This document shows positions 33,561 to 45,430 of a stretch of DNA of 64,000 nucleotides, piece after piece; position 1 is the first letter of the stretch, and every line of letters starts with the position of its first letter. The stretch comes from Nepenthes gracilis (lineage: Eukaryota > Streptophyta > Magnoliopsida > Caryophyllales > Nepenthaceae), in the NCBI GenBank assembly GCA_033239525.1, contig BSYO01000020.1, positions 9,922,308 to 9,986,307 of the forward strand, written 5' to 3'. Below the pieces are notes generated by a model. The model made no database searches and was not told the DNA's origin. It worked only from the letters and a program-made list of their open reading frames with translations. Both the position numbers and the translations under genes were made by a program.

Positions 33561-34389
33561 TTTTTACGGAAATGAATTTGGAAACATAAGCATATTTTTG
33601 AAAATCAAATTGCATAAAAATAACTTTGGAATCTGTTTGCATTGACTCCGGCCATGTTTTATGAAATTGCATGCATATACGCCTCTATTGCATTTTGTCT
33701 GTTTGCCTCGCTGTTCATGACTATGCATGATTTATGTACGAGTACCTTGCTGGGCTTTCTAGCTCACCCCTTCTATTTTTTAGATGATTATGATGATGAC
33801 GAGTTTATGCCGGACGAAAAAGAATAAGGTCCGATGGACTAGATAGGCAGGATAGCTAGCCGGAATTTAAGCAGCGAAGGAGCAAAATTGATGTTTTCGA
33901 TTTTGATGTTTTGGAAAAAATTTGTAAAATACTTCCGTTGCTAAAAATTAATGAATATTAGTATGCTTCCGTACGCTGTTATGGTTTGAGTGATTTGTGA
34001 TTCCTAGTGGCATCTCAGTTTGTTTTCGGGACCTTCATGTTCGACCGACCTCGTCTTGGCCAGTCAAGTGAGAACCCACACCCCCTGGCCGTCAACTCAA
34101 GGAGTTCGGTCTTACGCGATTCTGTGCACGCGATATAAAATATATATAAAAGAAAAGAAAAATTTTAAATCCACCTTTTTAACCAAAGTATATAATCGGT
34201 TTCGATCGACGGGTGGCCGCATGTGGTGGAATGTGGCCAGTCCGTCACATAACATGTACTGTATTTGATCGATTCGGCTACTAGTTCGGTAGTTGGTTCA
34301 GAACCAACTCGGTTAGTTTTTCTAGTATAATTTTAGCACAATTTCTTGATAATTCGGCAACCAATTCATGGTCGATTTAACGGTCGGTT

Positions 34390-35600
34390 CAAAAATTGGT
34401 CCATGATGATTTTTATCACTAAATTTCTTTATTAGCAAGCCGGTTTAAAGTGCCGATTCTAGGTTTCAATAATTTTCCATAAGCTGAAAATTTTAGTATA
34501 CATTGGGCCAGTTCAGCTGCTATTTTAAGGCCCGGTTTGGAGGTCGATTTGAGAAAAATTTTACTGGATGATACTTCAACATCATCTCAAGATATTTAGG
34601 CTAATATGGCTACCAATTCAGCTGATTTGGGGCCCAATTCAAGGTTGGTTCTATAGCTACAAATTCAGCATCAGCATGGATGCTGTTAGCTGGATCGGTG
34701 ACTATTTAGGGGCCCAATTCAGTGGTCAATTCGGGGTATCTTTGGCAACCGGTTCACAGGTGAACAGTTTAGTATTAGTACATGGTGATTTGGTCAGTCG
34801 GTTCAAGGCCCAAGTCAGTCTAATTCCCTAAGCTGTTAGGTTCAGCATTAGTATAGATGTTGGGACTGATTTTGTTACTGATTTGAGGCCCAGTTCGGTG
34901 GCTAATTCAGGTCCAGTTTTACGGGTTGACACATTAACATCATCACAATATATTTAGGCTAGTATGGCTGCTTGTTCAACCCATTTAAAGCCAAGTTTAG
35001 GCCTATTTGTGGGGCTACAAATTTAGCATCAGCATGGATGCTGTTAGCCGAATATGATGCTATTTAGGGGTTCGGTTAAGTGACCGCTTTGGGTCCAAAT
35101 TTACGGGTTGACCCTTCAACATCACCTTAAGATACTTAGACTAATATTGCTGCCAGTTCAGTCTATTTAGGGCCCGATTTAGTAGTTGCAAATTCAGCAT
35201 CAGTATGAATGCTATCTAGCTGATTTTATTGCTATTCAGGAGCCCGATTCAGTGACCGTTTTAAGATATTCTTGAAAATTGGTTCACAAGTTGACACTTC
35301 AATCTTAACACTTAAGGATTTGGCCAGTTTAGCCGTTGGTTCAGCCAATTTGGAAGCCGATTCAATCTGTTTTGCCCAAACTGCTAAGTTCAACATTAGC
35401 ATCAGTGTTAGTATGGATGCAGGGGTTGGTTCTGCTGCTTATTTGGGGATCAAGTTCAGTGGCTGGTTCAACTCATTTTTATGGGCCGAATTTATTCAAT
35501 ATCAATAAGGGACTTAGCTAATTGGTTACTAATTTGGGGTCGGTTTGGTGGTCAGATGGTGGCCGGTTCAACTGATTCACAGCAAGGTGCTCAGCTTCTA
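34390..35600. repeat. degenerate tandem array of about 178-bp units
   Basis: Blocks like TTCAGCATCAG(C/T)ATGGATG start at 34664, 34841, 35022, 35193 and 35389 (spacing 177, 181, 171, 196). A second block in each unit (TTCAACATCA..AAGATA.TTAG) recurs at about 34573, 34928, 35108 and 35300. The sequence between is rich in CCGGTTCA/GGCCCAATTCA words. Confidence 0.8.
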
Positions 35601-37215
35601 ATCTTGTTCAAATTGGTATTCCAGCTCTTTCCATCGTTTCTTTTCTTATGTAAAAATAATAATACGATAAAAATAATGAGTAATCTAAATATTGGAGTAG
35701 CAATATTTAAGAAGAATTAACAAAAATCGGCAACAATTGAAAGAAGGAAATAAAATACACTTGCCTAAAATTCAGTTTTACTTCTCTTACTTTTGGTTCA
35801 TTTCCTTCTACTTCCTGATTCTGCCTTCTGCTCCCTCTTGATTTTTCTTATTTTTCTTCCTCTCTTCCTTCACATGTCTCTTATATAAATTGGAGGCAAA
35901 GTGCTTAGTCATTAAACCGCTGCCAACATTTCATTTTATCCCAGAACTTGTCCGAAAATCAGCTCTTCATTCAGCTGATTCATCCACCAACTTTTCTTGA
36001 ATTGTTGCCTTAAGAAAGCGCCTTGTGTTGGTGTGTTAATGCTGCCGTGTGGCAGCTTATCGCTTTTTCCATGTTGATGATGCATTTCACTGAATTATCA
36101 GCTCTTTGGAAGCATGCTGCTGCCCCTGCTGAAGCTGCCGTGTGGCAGCTAAGTTCTTGTGCCGTATTTGTGTGTATTTCCTATAGAATAATTGGAATTT
36201 GATTTGAAGAGGAGCTGCCGTGTGTGTGTGTTGGTTCGTTGTGCCACGTGTTGCTTTTCCTATTAAATATTTGGAACTTATAATGCTGCATTATTTTATT
36301 TCATCTGCTGATGTTGCTGAGGTGCTGTTTCCGTGTGGCAGCCTCCTCCTTTCTGATTTTGTTGATTTTCAAGCCTCCAAGCGTCACATTTCCACTTTCC
36401 CATAATTTCCGTTAATTTTCCTAAGTGTAGCTACGTGTTTTAGTCCTTATGCCATGCGTGTGTGCTGCTTATTATTGTCACTAAGTCCAACTGCTGCTGC
36501 CGTGAGCCCTTCCTTGCTGAACCATTGCTAAATTGGTGTATATATATATATTGCTACCTACTACCCGACTGTTATATACAATTGTCCGAGTAGTATTAAG
36601 CCTATTGAATTTAATTTGGTTGTTTATTGGTTGAAAATTTAGCATCCGAGCTAGCTTCTTGTTATCCAAAGATCAATTCGGTTGATAACTGATTGGATTT
36701 TCGATGGCCGGGCTGTCCTTTTATTAACTGTAATTACATCGGTTGTTGACTAGGTCGATCGGATAATTTTTCGTATTACCGTTGTGTCTCGGGATGAACC
36801 TCTAGCTTCCGAATTTATAACATAATCAGTATAATGAATCTTGATTTTTACTGAAACCATTAGACCGATGGAAGTCTCCAAATTCACAAATTTTAATTTC
36901 AATGTTTAGTAGTTTCAAGATATCGAACTCTTTAATCTAAATTTTTCTATATCCTTTAAGCTCGATTTTACTTTTATTTAATCAATTATGATTTGTTTGA
37001 TCATAAAATCACGGGCCTTAACCTTTGATTCCTTTTTGTTTGAATGTGCTATATCTCTATGTCTTCCTTCAAGCATTTGTTTTTGATGATATTATTCTCT
37101 TTGTACCCTTGGTATTTATATTGGTATCACTTCCAATCTTGACTTTTCATATTCTCTCCTGTGAATTTGGCCTTCCCATGGGCTTTCTTCTTTAATATAA
37201 TAGTATTAGAGCAAG
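35601..37215 (-). repeat. LTR-like region with minus-strand TATA and U3 hairpins
   Basis: On the minus strand a TATA box (ATTTATATAA, 35890-35881) follows a region with GCTGCC-GTGT-GGCAGC hairpins (36041-36056, and 36133-36150 with 7-bp arms). Variants of GCTGCCGTG also occur near 36211 and 36490. A G-box hexamer CACGTG is at 36245-36250. The 178-bp array lies downstream of this promoter, as repeat arrays do in the solo LTR at 48374. Ends unknown. Confidence 0.4.
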
Positions 37216-38034
37216 TTGACTTCAGAGTCGTTGTATATACATTTGGAAATATTCTCTAAATGTATTTATCATGGTGTGATAGGTATAAAATATCTAGAAG
37301 TTCTAAAGATAGGGTTTAGTCCAAAATTAGGAGACTTATGGCGTCCTAAATCATGTGGAGGAGGTTTACGATCGATGATTCACGTGCCACATACCTTGAG
37401 GCATGTCAAGGCAAGAAATAACAATGATGGTGAAAGGAGTGCCTCTGAAAAATTTGTATGCCAAAGTGTTAATGTTATTTTTGTGTTGACATATTTCGTA
37501 ATCATATTTGATCATATGTTGATATTAGGCTATGTTTATTGAAGTGCTACATCAACTTATTTTCGTAGCTGTCCGTTTCTGGTGTCCTGCACCTTCTGTT
37601 CACCTGATCTGCACTTGAGCCCCGTTTCCAGTAGCATCGCGCATGCCGTTCGCTCGCTAGTCACTCGAGGTCTAATTCTAATAGCCCTGCGCCTGTCATG
37701 CGCTCGAGCCCCAAAACCAGTAACTTTGCGCCCGATGCTCACCGCCTACTAGCTCAAGTGCCCATGAATTTCTTTCTTGAAACTCTAGGCGCGCTTGCCG
37801 CGTGCTTGAATGCGGCAACGATCATTTTTTTAAACATATTTTTTGAGCCTCTCTATATATTTCTTATTTCTTTTACTTACTCTACTTCTTACTTATGCAT
37901 TTTGGAGCACCTCCTTTGAGAGAATAATATTCTCCAACTTTAATCTTACTCAAATTGAGAAAACCTCAATTATATTATTGTATTCTTGTGTTACGATTTT
38001 CTCACCACTTTTACTTTATCTGTGACGTATTGTA
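37216..38034. other. no gene; LTR-like fragment with TATATATTTC
   Basis: A GC-rich block with GCGC/GCTCG words (37600-37800) is followed by a TATA-like CTCTATATATTT (about 37849), an organisation seen in the copia LTRs. I could not match it to a family. Confidence 0.35.
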
Positions 38035-38753
38035 TTTCCAACTGAAAATTTGGTAGAGTTCTGACTATAATACGAATGTCGGCCAAACACAGAACCTGTA
38101 CAATATCCTGTACAACAGTTATACAACCCCAACATATCCAAAATAAAAAAAAAAATTCATTAACATCAAACTCCAATATCTAGACAACTCACAAATCCAA
38201 CACAGGATCCTAAAACCACCACAATCATTCCGTGGCTCCAATATTACGTCTCCAAACACAATATTGGATACAGAGATATGTCACTAAGTACCTAAAATAA
38301 ATCATAATAATCTGTAAAAGTATATACAAATATATCCATGCATAGTGGACTATACTATCTAATCATCATCGTTATACAATCATATATAAAATTCATCAGA
38401 ATACAAAATATTTGATCAGAAGGCTTAAGACTGCACAACTAAGTCCATAAGGTCGTCTTCAAACGTCTTCAAGCCTAGCTGACTTAAATTCTCTACCCTA
38501 CCTCGCTGGGTGCAACTCATGCTTATCTGGAAGGAGAAAAATAGTAAGAGTAAGCAAAAATTCAGTAAGATACACACGCATATATATCAAGGGACATTTA
38601 AGATTTCGTATTCAAAATTATAATAATGCTTAAATGAAGGAACAATGACACATATAAGACTATAAATCATGGTTCAGGAAGAATATTTTTCATGATTCGT
38701 TCCATATTTATTTAGTTCATTTCCTTTGCCTTTATCGGTTTATGTCGAAGACT
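38035..38753 (-). repeat. gypsy-type LTR remnant, left part, interrupted by a LINE
   Basis: It is homologous in order to 30960-31955 and 54480-54960 (CAGGATCC, GTGGCTCCAAT, GTACCTAAAAT, TCAGTAAG). The remainder of the same LTR resumes at 42589, after the LINE. Confidence 0.65.
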
Positions 38754-38767
38754 TATTTCATTGAGGG
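38754..38767. repeat. LINE target-site duplication, left copy
   Basis: TATTTCATTGAGGG, identical to 42575-42588. Confidence 0.9.
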
Positions 38768-38770
38768 GAG

Positions 38771-41480
38771 TTGACTGCCACAGCTTCAGCAAAATTCCAA
38801 GAATTTAGCAGGAATAGAAATTTAGAGAGAGAAGCTTTGTCTTCTCTCTACGATTTTGAATCTCCTATGTTCCGCTCCTCTGTGCGATTTCTAGCCTTGC
38901 CGGGGGCCGCCAGCATGGTTGGTCGATCTGGGGTGCCGACTACCCTTCCCTCCACCCAATATCCACCCTCCTCTACTCTTGCCTCCCTTCCTCTGCCTAA
39001 GGAATCCCATCCTTGGCAGGCTCCTACCCTTCATCTCGATTCGGGTTCTCTCATCCCTTCTCTTTCGGTTAGGGCTCGTTTGTCCCTCTCCTTGATAGCC
39101 GGCTAGGGCTCTGTGTTGTTGATGGGTCAGGGGATAGATGGCTCGTCCTGTTTAAAGGAAGCCATTGACCCTGACGCTGCTTAAGTGATTAGCCACTGCT
39201 TTTCGAAGCGATTTGCTGCTATCGACTCATCCTCGGAGCTATTCCCCCATGGTGCTCATTATAGTTCCCCTAGGCAATTCAAAGGTGCACATATGCCCCT
39301 TGAGAGCGGTTCCTACCCTTCTAGTTTGCAATTTGAGGATCTAGCGGTTGCGCCCCTTTCTTCCTGGTCCAATATAGTCCTATCAAGAGGTATGCATCCC
39401 AACCCAAATTTGAAATTCTTTTCTCTGCAAAGTGTGGATGGAGAGGTAGCTTCGATCCTTCCTCCTCCTGAGGTTCTCCAACAATGTAAGGAAGTTTGGG
39501 CGTCCACGTTACTTGGTTATTTCTTTGACAAAGCATTGCATGTTCACACTGTTGACCACATTGCTCGACATTTATGGGTGTGATTTGGCATCTATCATGT
39601 TGCTGAGTATCCTAATAGATTCTTCCTATTCCGTTTTCCCTCTGATGCTCAATTGGAAGCTTGTTTGGCCAGAGGTCCTTGGGCATTTAAAGGCAAACCA
39701 TTATTTCTTAAACGTTGGCATCCGGGATTGCCCATGATTAAAGAGGATCACAACTCTCTCCCAGTTTGGATCAACCTGAGGAAGATCCCTGTTGAATATT
39801 GGACCCCTTTGGGGCTCAGTTGGATTGCAAGTGCGGTGGGTAAACTACTTCACTTGGATGCTAAAACGGCCAAGATGGATCGTCTGCATTTTGCTCGAGT
39901 CTGTGTTGAAATGAGGATTGATGTGGTTCCCCCCACAAAAATCAGATTATCATCTAGCAAGTTTTCTACAACTGAGGAGTCTTCTGTTGAAGTTGAGGTT
40001 GAATACCCTAGGAAACTCCTGAAAAGTAGCAGTGGCAGGATGAATGGGCATAATACTGGCTTGGGTAAGGAATTTCGTTCTACGGGTAGAATCCTGGAAG
40101 GCCCCCATCCCGGAGTGGCTCATCTTTCTCTTAAAAGGAATAAGCCGAAAGGAATTTCGCAGAATGCGCAAGGTGAAGATTCTGTGGTGCGATTATCTAA
40201 CCCATTTGCTGTTCTACAATCTGATGATGTTATCCGTCTAACAGCCCCTGGCAAGATTGATTGTAATCAGGTTGACATTGATATTGAGCCACAAATTGAT
40301 ACATCCAGTGAGCAAGTGTATTGTTTTGGCTGGCCTGACCAGGGCTCTGCTCCTGCTGAGGTTGTGGTTGGCCTTGCGGTTACTATATTTCAAGATGACC
40401 ATGGTGCTCCGGACAAGCCAAAGAATGAGACTATCTGAGTGGATGGTGAGCATCTGAAATCCCCCCATAAGATGAAGTTGGCAGTGAGGGATGATAAGGA
40501 AAGCTACCCATATCTATCTGACTTCTCATTCAGCAGGATTGGGGATATTTCTAAACTACACCAACCTCCATCTGTCAATACTGTAATACCAAAACCAAAT
40601 ATGGAAGAGGCTTGTATAAGCTGGGATGCTAAGGATAGTAAGCAATAGCATGTGTAGGATTTACTTCAATCAGCTTCGTATGCTGCCAGCGCCCCCAAGG
40701 CCATTGCCCATTCTGATAATATGGCTTCCTGTAACGGTTCCCACAACTTCCTTATGAAGGTAGTACCTATTAGCAGCAGCAACACACAATCTGTTGCGTG
40801 CAGCTTTCTCTCTTCGATGGAGACTTCTAGCTCAACTAGGATGCCTTTATCGGATGAAATACCGACTACTACAGTAATGGGGACTGTGGCTATTGATGCT
40901 GGCCCACCCCAGGATGCTTCAAATACAGCAGAGGAGGTAGTGGACGATGAGGACGATTTTCATGACCCAACGCTTAATGCTCTCAAGAAGTCGCTGGAGG
41001 CGAACACTACTGAGACTTATCTTGATTCTTTAAATTTGGAAGGATGGCAAACTGTGCATGATTTTATTGAATAAAGTTTGCGAGGGATGAGTTCAAATCT
41101 TCTTCTCCTCTGGCTTTAGCGGATCAGGACAGTCTTTCGGATGCATTATTTGAAGCCATCAGGTTGTTGGTGGTTGCTCCAACCACTCCATTATATATTG
41201 CTTCTTTATCTCCTATTAGGCAGAAGGTAGTCGTTGGCTTTCTGAATACTCTGCTGAAAACGGAGACTAAATTTCTGAATTGTAATTTTAGCCATCTAAG
41301 TGGCTTTGTGGCGGGTCTCCAAATTGTTGATGAATCTGCCAACGCTGAAGGGACGCCTTAGGTTGCCACTCATTCTACTTCAGAGCAAGATGGAACCTGG
41401 AAGCTAGTGTAATCCAGGAGGAAAAGAAAATCCGAGAAATCTATGGGTTCCTTAGGCAAATGTATCAGCCAGTCGTAGCT
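38771..41480 (+). pseudogene. LINE ORF1 (DUF4283 protein)
   Basis: Plant L1 ORF1 proteins bind the element RNA. One frame stays open from 38771 to 41074 apart from stops at 39104, 39182, 39581, 40436 and 40646. The DUF4283 core is at about 39590-39950: ACLARGPWAFKGKPLFL, then LPVWINLRKIPVEYWTPLG, then RLHFARVCVEM. A Ser/Thr-rich C-terminal part follows. After TAA 41072 the homology seems to continue in another frame (41164-41361) to a basic tail (WKLV.SRRKRKSEK) near 41400-41440. I see no CCHC knuckle after DUF4283, which many family members have. Few stops over 2.3 kb suggest a moderately young insertion. Confidence 0.85.
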
Positions 41481-42566
41481 CCCTTCCTGATCATCACTCT
41501 CTGAATAGTATGGTCTAGGTTGCCGTTTTGGTGAATATTGCTAGATTGTATGTGTTGATAGTTATGGTTTGCTGAGATGCTCTTTTTACCGGTAAGGATC
41601 ATTTGGCCGGTTTGTGGCTTTTGCCGGTTTGCTGCTAAATGTTGGGATTGTTGGCCAGCTTGAGGACTTGCCCGGTTTACCTTAATATGGTATGAAGAAA
41701 ATGCCGGGATGGTGTTTGGCCGGTCAACTTGTTGACCGGCAAAATGGGTTTTAGTCGGTCAAAGTGCTGACCGGCCAAATTGGCCATGGCTCATGTCGGC
41801 TATAGAATGGACGAATTGCTGCATTTTTCAGTTAACAGGTTTACCAAATTGGAGACGCAATTTGGCGCGTAGGGAGAAGGTTCTTGGCCGGTCAACTAGT
41901 TGACCGGCATATGGGCTTTGGCTGGTCAAAGTGCTAACCGACAAATTGGCTACTTGAGGATTTTGTCCGATCTGCATTTGCCCGGGATACTGTGTTTTAT
42001 CGGGATGGCACCTCGCCTGATTTCCCGCTTTAAGATATTATTTATCGGGATGACTATGCATTCCGGTGCTCCCTCTCACATTAATTCAAGATGCAGTTTG
42101 GCGGTTTGTGGTCTTGGTTGCCCAGTTTGCATAATGCCTGATATCCAAATTGAAGGTTAGAGCACTTGCTGCTCTGGTGCATTCTTCCAGAATGAAGCTA
42201 CTTTATGCCCGGTATGGTGCATTTGTTGACATGGATCCCTTTTGCCAGTTTGGCCAAATGCTTGGTATGAAGCATTTCAATCGGTTTTGGTGCTCTCGCC
42301 GTAACGTTGCTTGTGTCGGTTATCGAATGTTGTAATCTTGATGCTGCCTGTGGTCGAGAGGATTTTGTGCCAACATCCCGGTCAACACTGTTTGACCGGC
42401 TTGATTGATGGCTTAGGCATTTGTAATTTTGTTTTTTCCTTTGCCTCCTCACGGTGCTCGAAAAATACGTTAGCGTCTTTGTTCTAAATCCAAAACGGCA
42501 AAACACTTGAAGATAGAATATTAATTTTATATTTTTTCCTTTTCATTAAAAAAATTTTACTTACTA
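41481..42566 (+). other. LINE 3' region with duplicated palindromes, no ORF2
   Basis: No open frame resembles endonuclease, RT or RNase H. A block of about 168 bp occurs twice, starting near 41717 and 41885. Each starts with a perfect palindrome (41719-41740 and 41887-41908, arms GCCGGTCAAC/GTTGACCGGC around two bases). A third palindrome is at 42378-42399 (CCGGTCAA/TTGACCGG around six bases). The final 110 bases are T-rich and lead into the poly(A). Confidence 0.8.
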
Positions 42567-42574
42567 AAAAAAAT

Positions 42575-42588
42575 ATTTCATTGAGGGT
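42575..42588. repeat. LINE target-site duplication, right copy
   Basis: Identical 14 bp to 38754-38767, directly after the poly(A). Confidence 0.9.
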
Positions 42589-42730
42589 CCGAGGCCAGTA
42601 GGCCTTACTGACCAAAAAAGCAGATGATCGTAATTTGGATTGTGTTCACTCAACATAATCTAAGGCCAATGTCCTCCTATTCTCGACCCAGAGGGGTGCC
42701 GTTTATATATTAACCCTTGGTCCACGGCCA
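42589..42730 (-). repeat. gypsy-type LTR remnant, right part
   Basis: It resumes the LTR broken by the LINE: GGCCAGTAGGCCTTAC and TTGGATTGTGTTCACTC align with 54975-55040. It is cut at about 42730 by the copia fragment. Confidence 0.65.
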
Positions 42731-42733
42731 AAT

Positions 42734-43276
42734 GAATCATGAGATACATTCGACGAACTTCCAAGAGGTGCTTGTGTCTTGGAAGTGACGAGTCTCAATT
42801 AGTGGGTTACTCGGATGCTGATATGGCCTGGAATATTGACGGTCGGAAGTCCACCTCGGGATATTTCATAAAGTTTGTTAGAGGTGCAGTCTCCTGACAG
42901 TTCAAGCTGCAGAAGTATGTCACCCTATCTACTACTGAGGCCGAGTACATCGCAGTGACAGAAACTTATAAAGAGATGTTGTGGATGAAGAAGTTCATTC
43001 AGGAATTGGGTCTCAGACGGACAAGGATGAGGTGCTTTGTGATAGATAGAATGTCATACATCTCTATAAGAAATCCTCATTCCATTCTAGAATGAAGCAC
43101 ATTGATGTACGATATCATTGGGTGAGAGACGTGCTTGGAGCCGATCTACTATCACTGGGGAAGGTTGGCACTAAAGAAAATGGAGTGGATATGATGACCA
43201 AGATACTACCAAAAGGGAAGAATGAAGTTTGCCGTAACCTAGTTAGGTTAATGGATTTAACTTCTCCACGGTCGTG
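42734..43276 (+). pseudogene. copia RNase H fragment
   Basis: C-terminal part of a Tork-like polyprotein: YSDADMAWNIDGRKSTSGYF near 42810, LSTTEAEYIAVTETYKEMLW near 42925-42985, HIDVRYHWVRDV near 43098, and a closing segment MMTKILPKGKNEVCRNL up to TGA 43275. The Trp of the SWQSKLQ motif is TGA (about 42895), and there is a frameshift near 43045. It is related to, but distinct from, the trimer; everything 5' of RNase H is missing. Confidence 0.9.
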
Positions 43277-43286
43277 AGGAAAAATT

Positions 43287-44110
43287 TGTTGAAGATCACT
43301 CCCGTGTGGGAGTCTTGATGGCCAGAGAACTCGAACGGAGTATGAGGAATTGTGTGTGCTGAATATCTGCGAACTATGCACAAGAAATTCAGGTCAACTT
43401 TGTTGACCAGCAAGTTATGTGTTCCGGTTAATATGATGTTGACCGGTTGATAACATACGGATCTACTACAGGATAAGTAGCATTGGCTGGTCATGTGGAG
43501 ACAACGGTCAATGGGGCATTGACCGGCCTTGTGAAGCACACGGACGGATGTCTGTTGGCCGTCCACCCGTGAATTCAGAAGAATGCCAGCTCAGAAGATT
43601 TTCGAAGCGTGCATGATCTCAAAATCGTTAATTTTAGGACAAAACATATTCGTATTGTTAGCAAGGAAAAATTTATTGGGGAAACAGAATATTCCTTAGA
43701 TTTGCTCCATATATGTGTATGTATTGAAAGGACAGTAAGGGCACACTTGGTAAAAAATTCTTCTAAGGGTGAAAATTTGAGAGAGTGAAAAAGTAGAGAA
43801 GAAAGAGAGAGAATAGTGGGCAAAAACAAAGTGTGCATTTTGTATTGTTTGTATTCTGTTCTTTGGCTTTTTCTTTCTCTTATGCTAGTGGGATTGTGAA
43901 AAATTGTTCCCAATCTCAAATAGTAAAATTGGTTTGTGAACGAATGTCCCGTGGTTTTTCCCTTTTGGTTAAAGAAGTATTTTCCACGTAAAAATTTGTG
44001 CGTTCATCTTTTTCTTCCTCATTTCCTTTACTGTGTCTGTTTACTGGTGGCTATTTGTGTGCGGAGTTTGGTGTCCTGCTGTCCGACCATTTACGCCTCC
44101 TTGCGCTAGC
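43287..44110 (+). repeat. 3' LTR of the copia RNase H fragment
   Basis: It begins TGTTGAAGATCACTCCC after the purine tract GAGGAAAAATT. The opening matches the trimer LTR at TGTTG..G.TCACTCCC. It contains palindromes at 43392-43408 and 43505-43525, a TATATG box (about 43711) and the GTGGTTTTTCCC...TTTTCCACGTAAA block at 43952-43992. The 3' end is not clear; 44110 is approximate. Confidence 0.7.
43392..43525. promoter_or_regulatory. two GGTCAA/TTGACC palindromes in copia U3
   Basis: 43392-43408: GGTCAAC/GTTGACC around TTT. 43505-43525: CGGTCAATG/CATTGACCG around GGG. Both perfect. A looser pair lies between them (43424-43447). Confidence 0.8.
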
Positions 44111-45430
44111 AGACCACACCTAGCAAAGGTGGCAAACCTAAACACACAAGGTGCTGGACTGCAAATGAAAATTAGAGCAGAGCTGAAAGATGCAAAGGGC
44201 ACAAAAACTCAAACCGTAGGCAACACGGTGAAAAGAGTGGAGGGAGTTAACCTAGTAGATGAGATGGTAATAGTGCTTGTGCCTACATGGGTATCAGGAC
44301 CACAACCTCATCAAAAACTTCGGGGCAGCCCTATGAGGCAGTAATGATAGGTGTCGAGCTCATGACCTTTGCTTGCTACACCAATCGCTACTCCTCGACT
44401 AAGGGTGGGTTAGGAGTGTAGGCTGCCACAAAGACCCTTCGGGCTAGGACACAAGCTGCCAAACTCTCGGGATGCCTTGTCCTTAATACCATCTTTGCTA
44501 GGATCATCCTTGCTCTTGTTGGAAAGCGCCTCGTTAGAAGGGGCAGATGAAGAATCTGGGCAACAAGCAGTCAGTCTCTGAGACTAAAGTAGAAACCCTC
44601 TATACCTCTACTGTTGCATCCATCGCAGCCTCAACCACTGTTGCCAACATCCCCTTTGTGGCTGGACTTCAACTAGTACTAATAAGCACACTCTCCCTTA
44701 GGAAGGTGTGAGCCACCTCAAGGAGGCTGACATGGGAACGAATCAAATTCAAATCAGTGTGAATAAATTTTAACTTGCGCAGGCCAGAATGTCTTTGAAA
44801 TGGTGAATTTAGGTAGCCTCACATCAAAGGCAAGGCCCACCCAACAAGATTTTGCAACAAAAGGAAGCATGACTTCCCTCTCTTGAACGAGTCAATGTTA
44901 CCTTTTATGATGGCCATACCCCTCGGACTCATAAAATACAAGTCTGACTTACTACACCAAATATAAATACACACTTTACCACTGTAAGGGTGAGGACACA
45001 ATTTCTCTAACGAAGAAAGATACTCAAAGTCATGAGGTGCCTTATGGCATTAGACATGTGTTATGCCACTAGAAGACCCAATGCATTTAAAACAGATTTA
45101 GACCTCAAGTCAAAAAAAAGTGAACACCTACCTTGTCATATTCTATTGGAATACCACACATCTGATGTAACTCCACTAAATCCTCTACAAAAGTAGGGAA
45201 AGAAATGATAAATACACGTTTAAAAATAGAAGCACAAGGAATGATAAAAGGAATGATGATAAGGAAAAAGGAAGAGATGTGAATGAAGAGGGGAGGGCTA
45301 GCCCCCTGAAATAGACAGGCAGCTCACACGGCATGCCGCCCAAGCACTAGGCACCAAGTATATCTGGCACCCAAGCCTAGCATGCGTTGGGCTAATGCAT
45401 GGGCCTAGGCCCTACGGCCCATCAAGCCCA
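44111..45430 (-). other. unidentified, possibly coding relic on the minus strand
   Basis: The base composition is less AT-rich than its surroundings. The minus strand has a 60-codon stretch (45001-44819) containing PYSGKVCIYIWCS. It reminds me loosely of a plant transposon-associated domain seen in some gypsy/Tat or transposase-linked proteins, but I cannot assign it. No LTR or terminal repeat was found. Confidence 0.3.

Larger units (their letters stand above)
31956..34254 (+). repeat. probable gypsy LTR, plus orientation
   Basis: The order is minisatellite, palindrome (32595-32614), TATA box (TTTATAAATA, 32807-32816), a 46-bp repeat array (33305-33560), then CTTGCTGGGCTTTCTAGCTC and GAGTTTATGCCGGACGAA. 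The last word is also found (one base different) in the chromovirus LTR at about 54690-54720 on the other strand. The left end is a guess; the right end is put at CATAACA (34254). No target duplication seen. Confidence 0.45.
38768..42574 (+). mobile_element. ORF1-only L1-type LINE, 3.8 kb, complete ends
   Basis: The element lies between two 14-bp direct repeats and ends in eight A residues (42567-42574), the marks of target-primed insertion. It has a DUF4283-type ORF1 with a few stops but no recognisable endonuclease or reverse transcriptase. After about 41480 there is about 1.1 kb of GC-moderate non-coding sequence with CCGG-rich repeats. Its last bases (TTTTACTTACTAAAAAAAA) match the end of the minus-strand LINE at 51511. 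It is therefore a non-autonomous LINE, or one that lost ORF2 after insertion. It sits inside a gypsy LTR whose uninterrupted relative is at about 54970. Confidence 0.85.

Noticed and set aside
37199..37212. TAGTATTAGAGCA resembling a copia primer-binding site
   Set aside because: It has mismatches, no LTR end directly before it, and no gag after it.
43575..43919. 114-codon open stretch, minus strand
   Set aside because: Antisense to the R-U5 part of a copia LTR; equivalents in other LTRs are not conserved.
44819..45001. Possible conserved plant transposon-associated domain
   Set aside because: The resemblance is from memory and weak; listed only as an unidentified relic.
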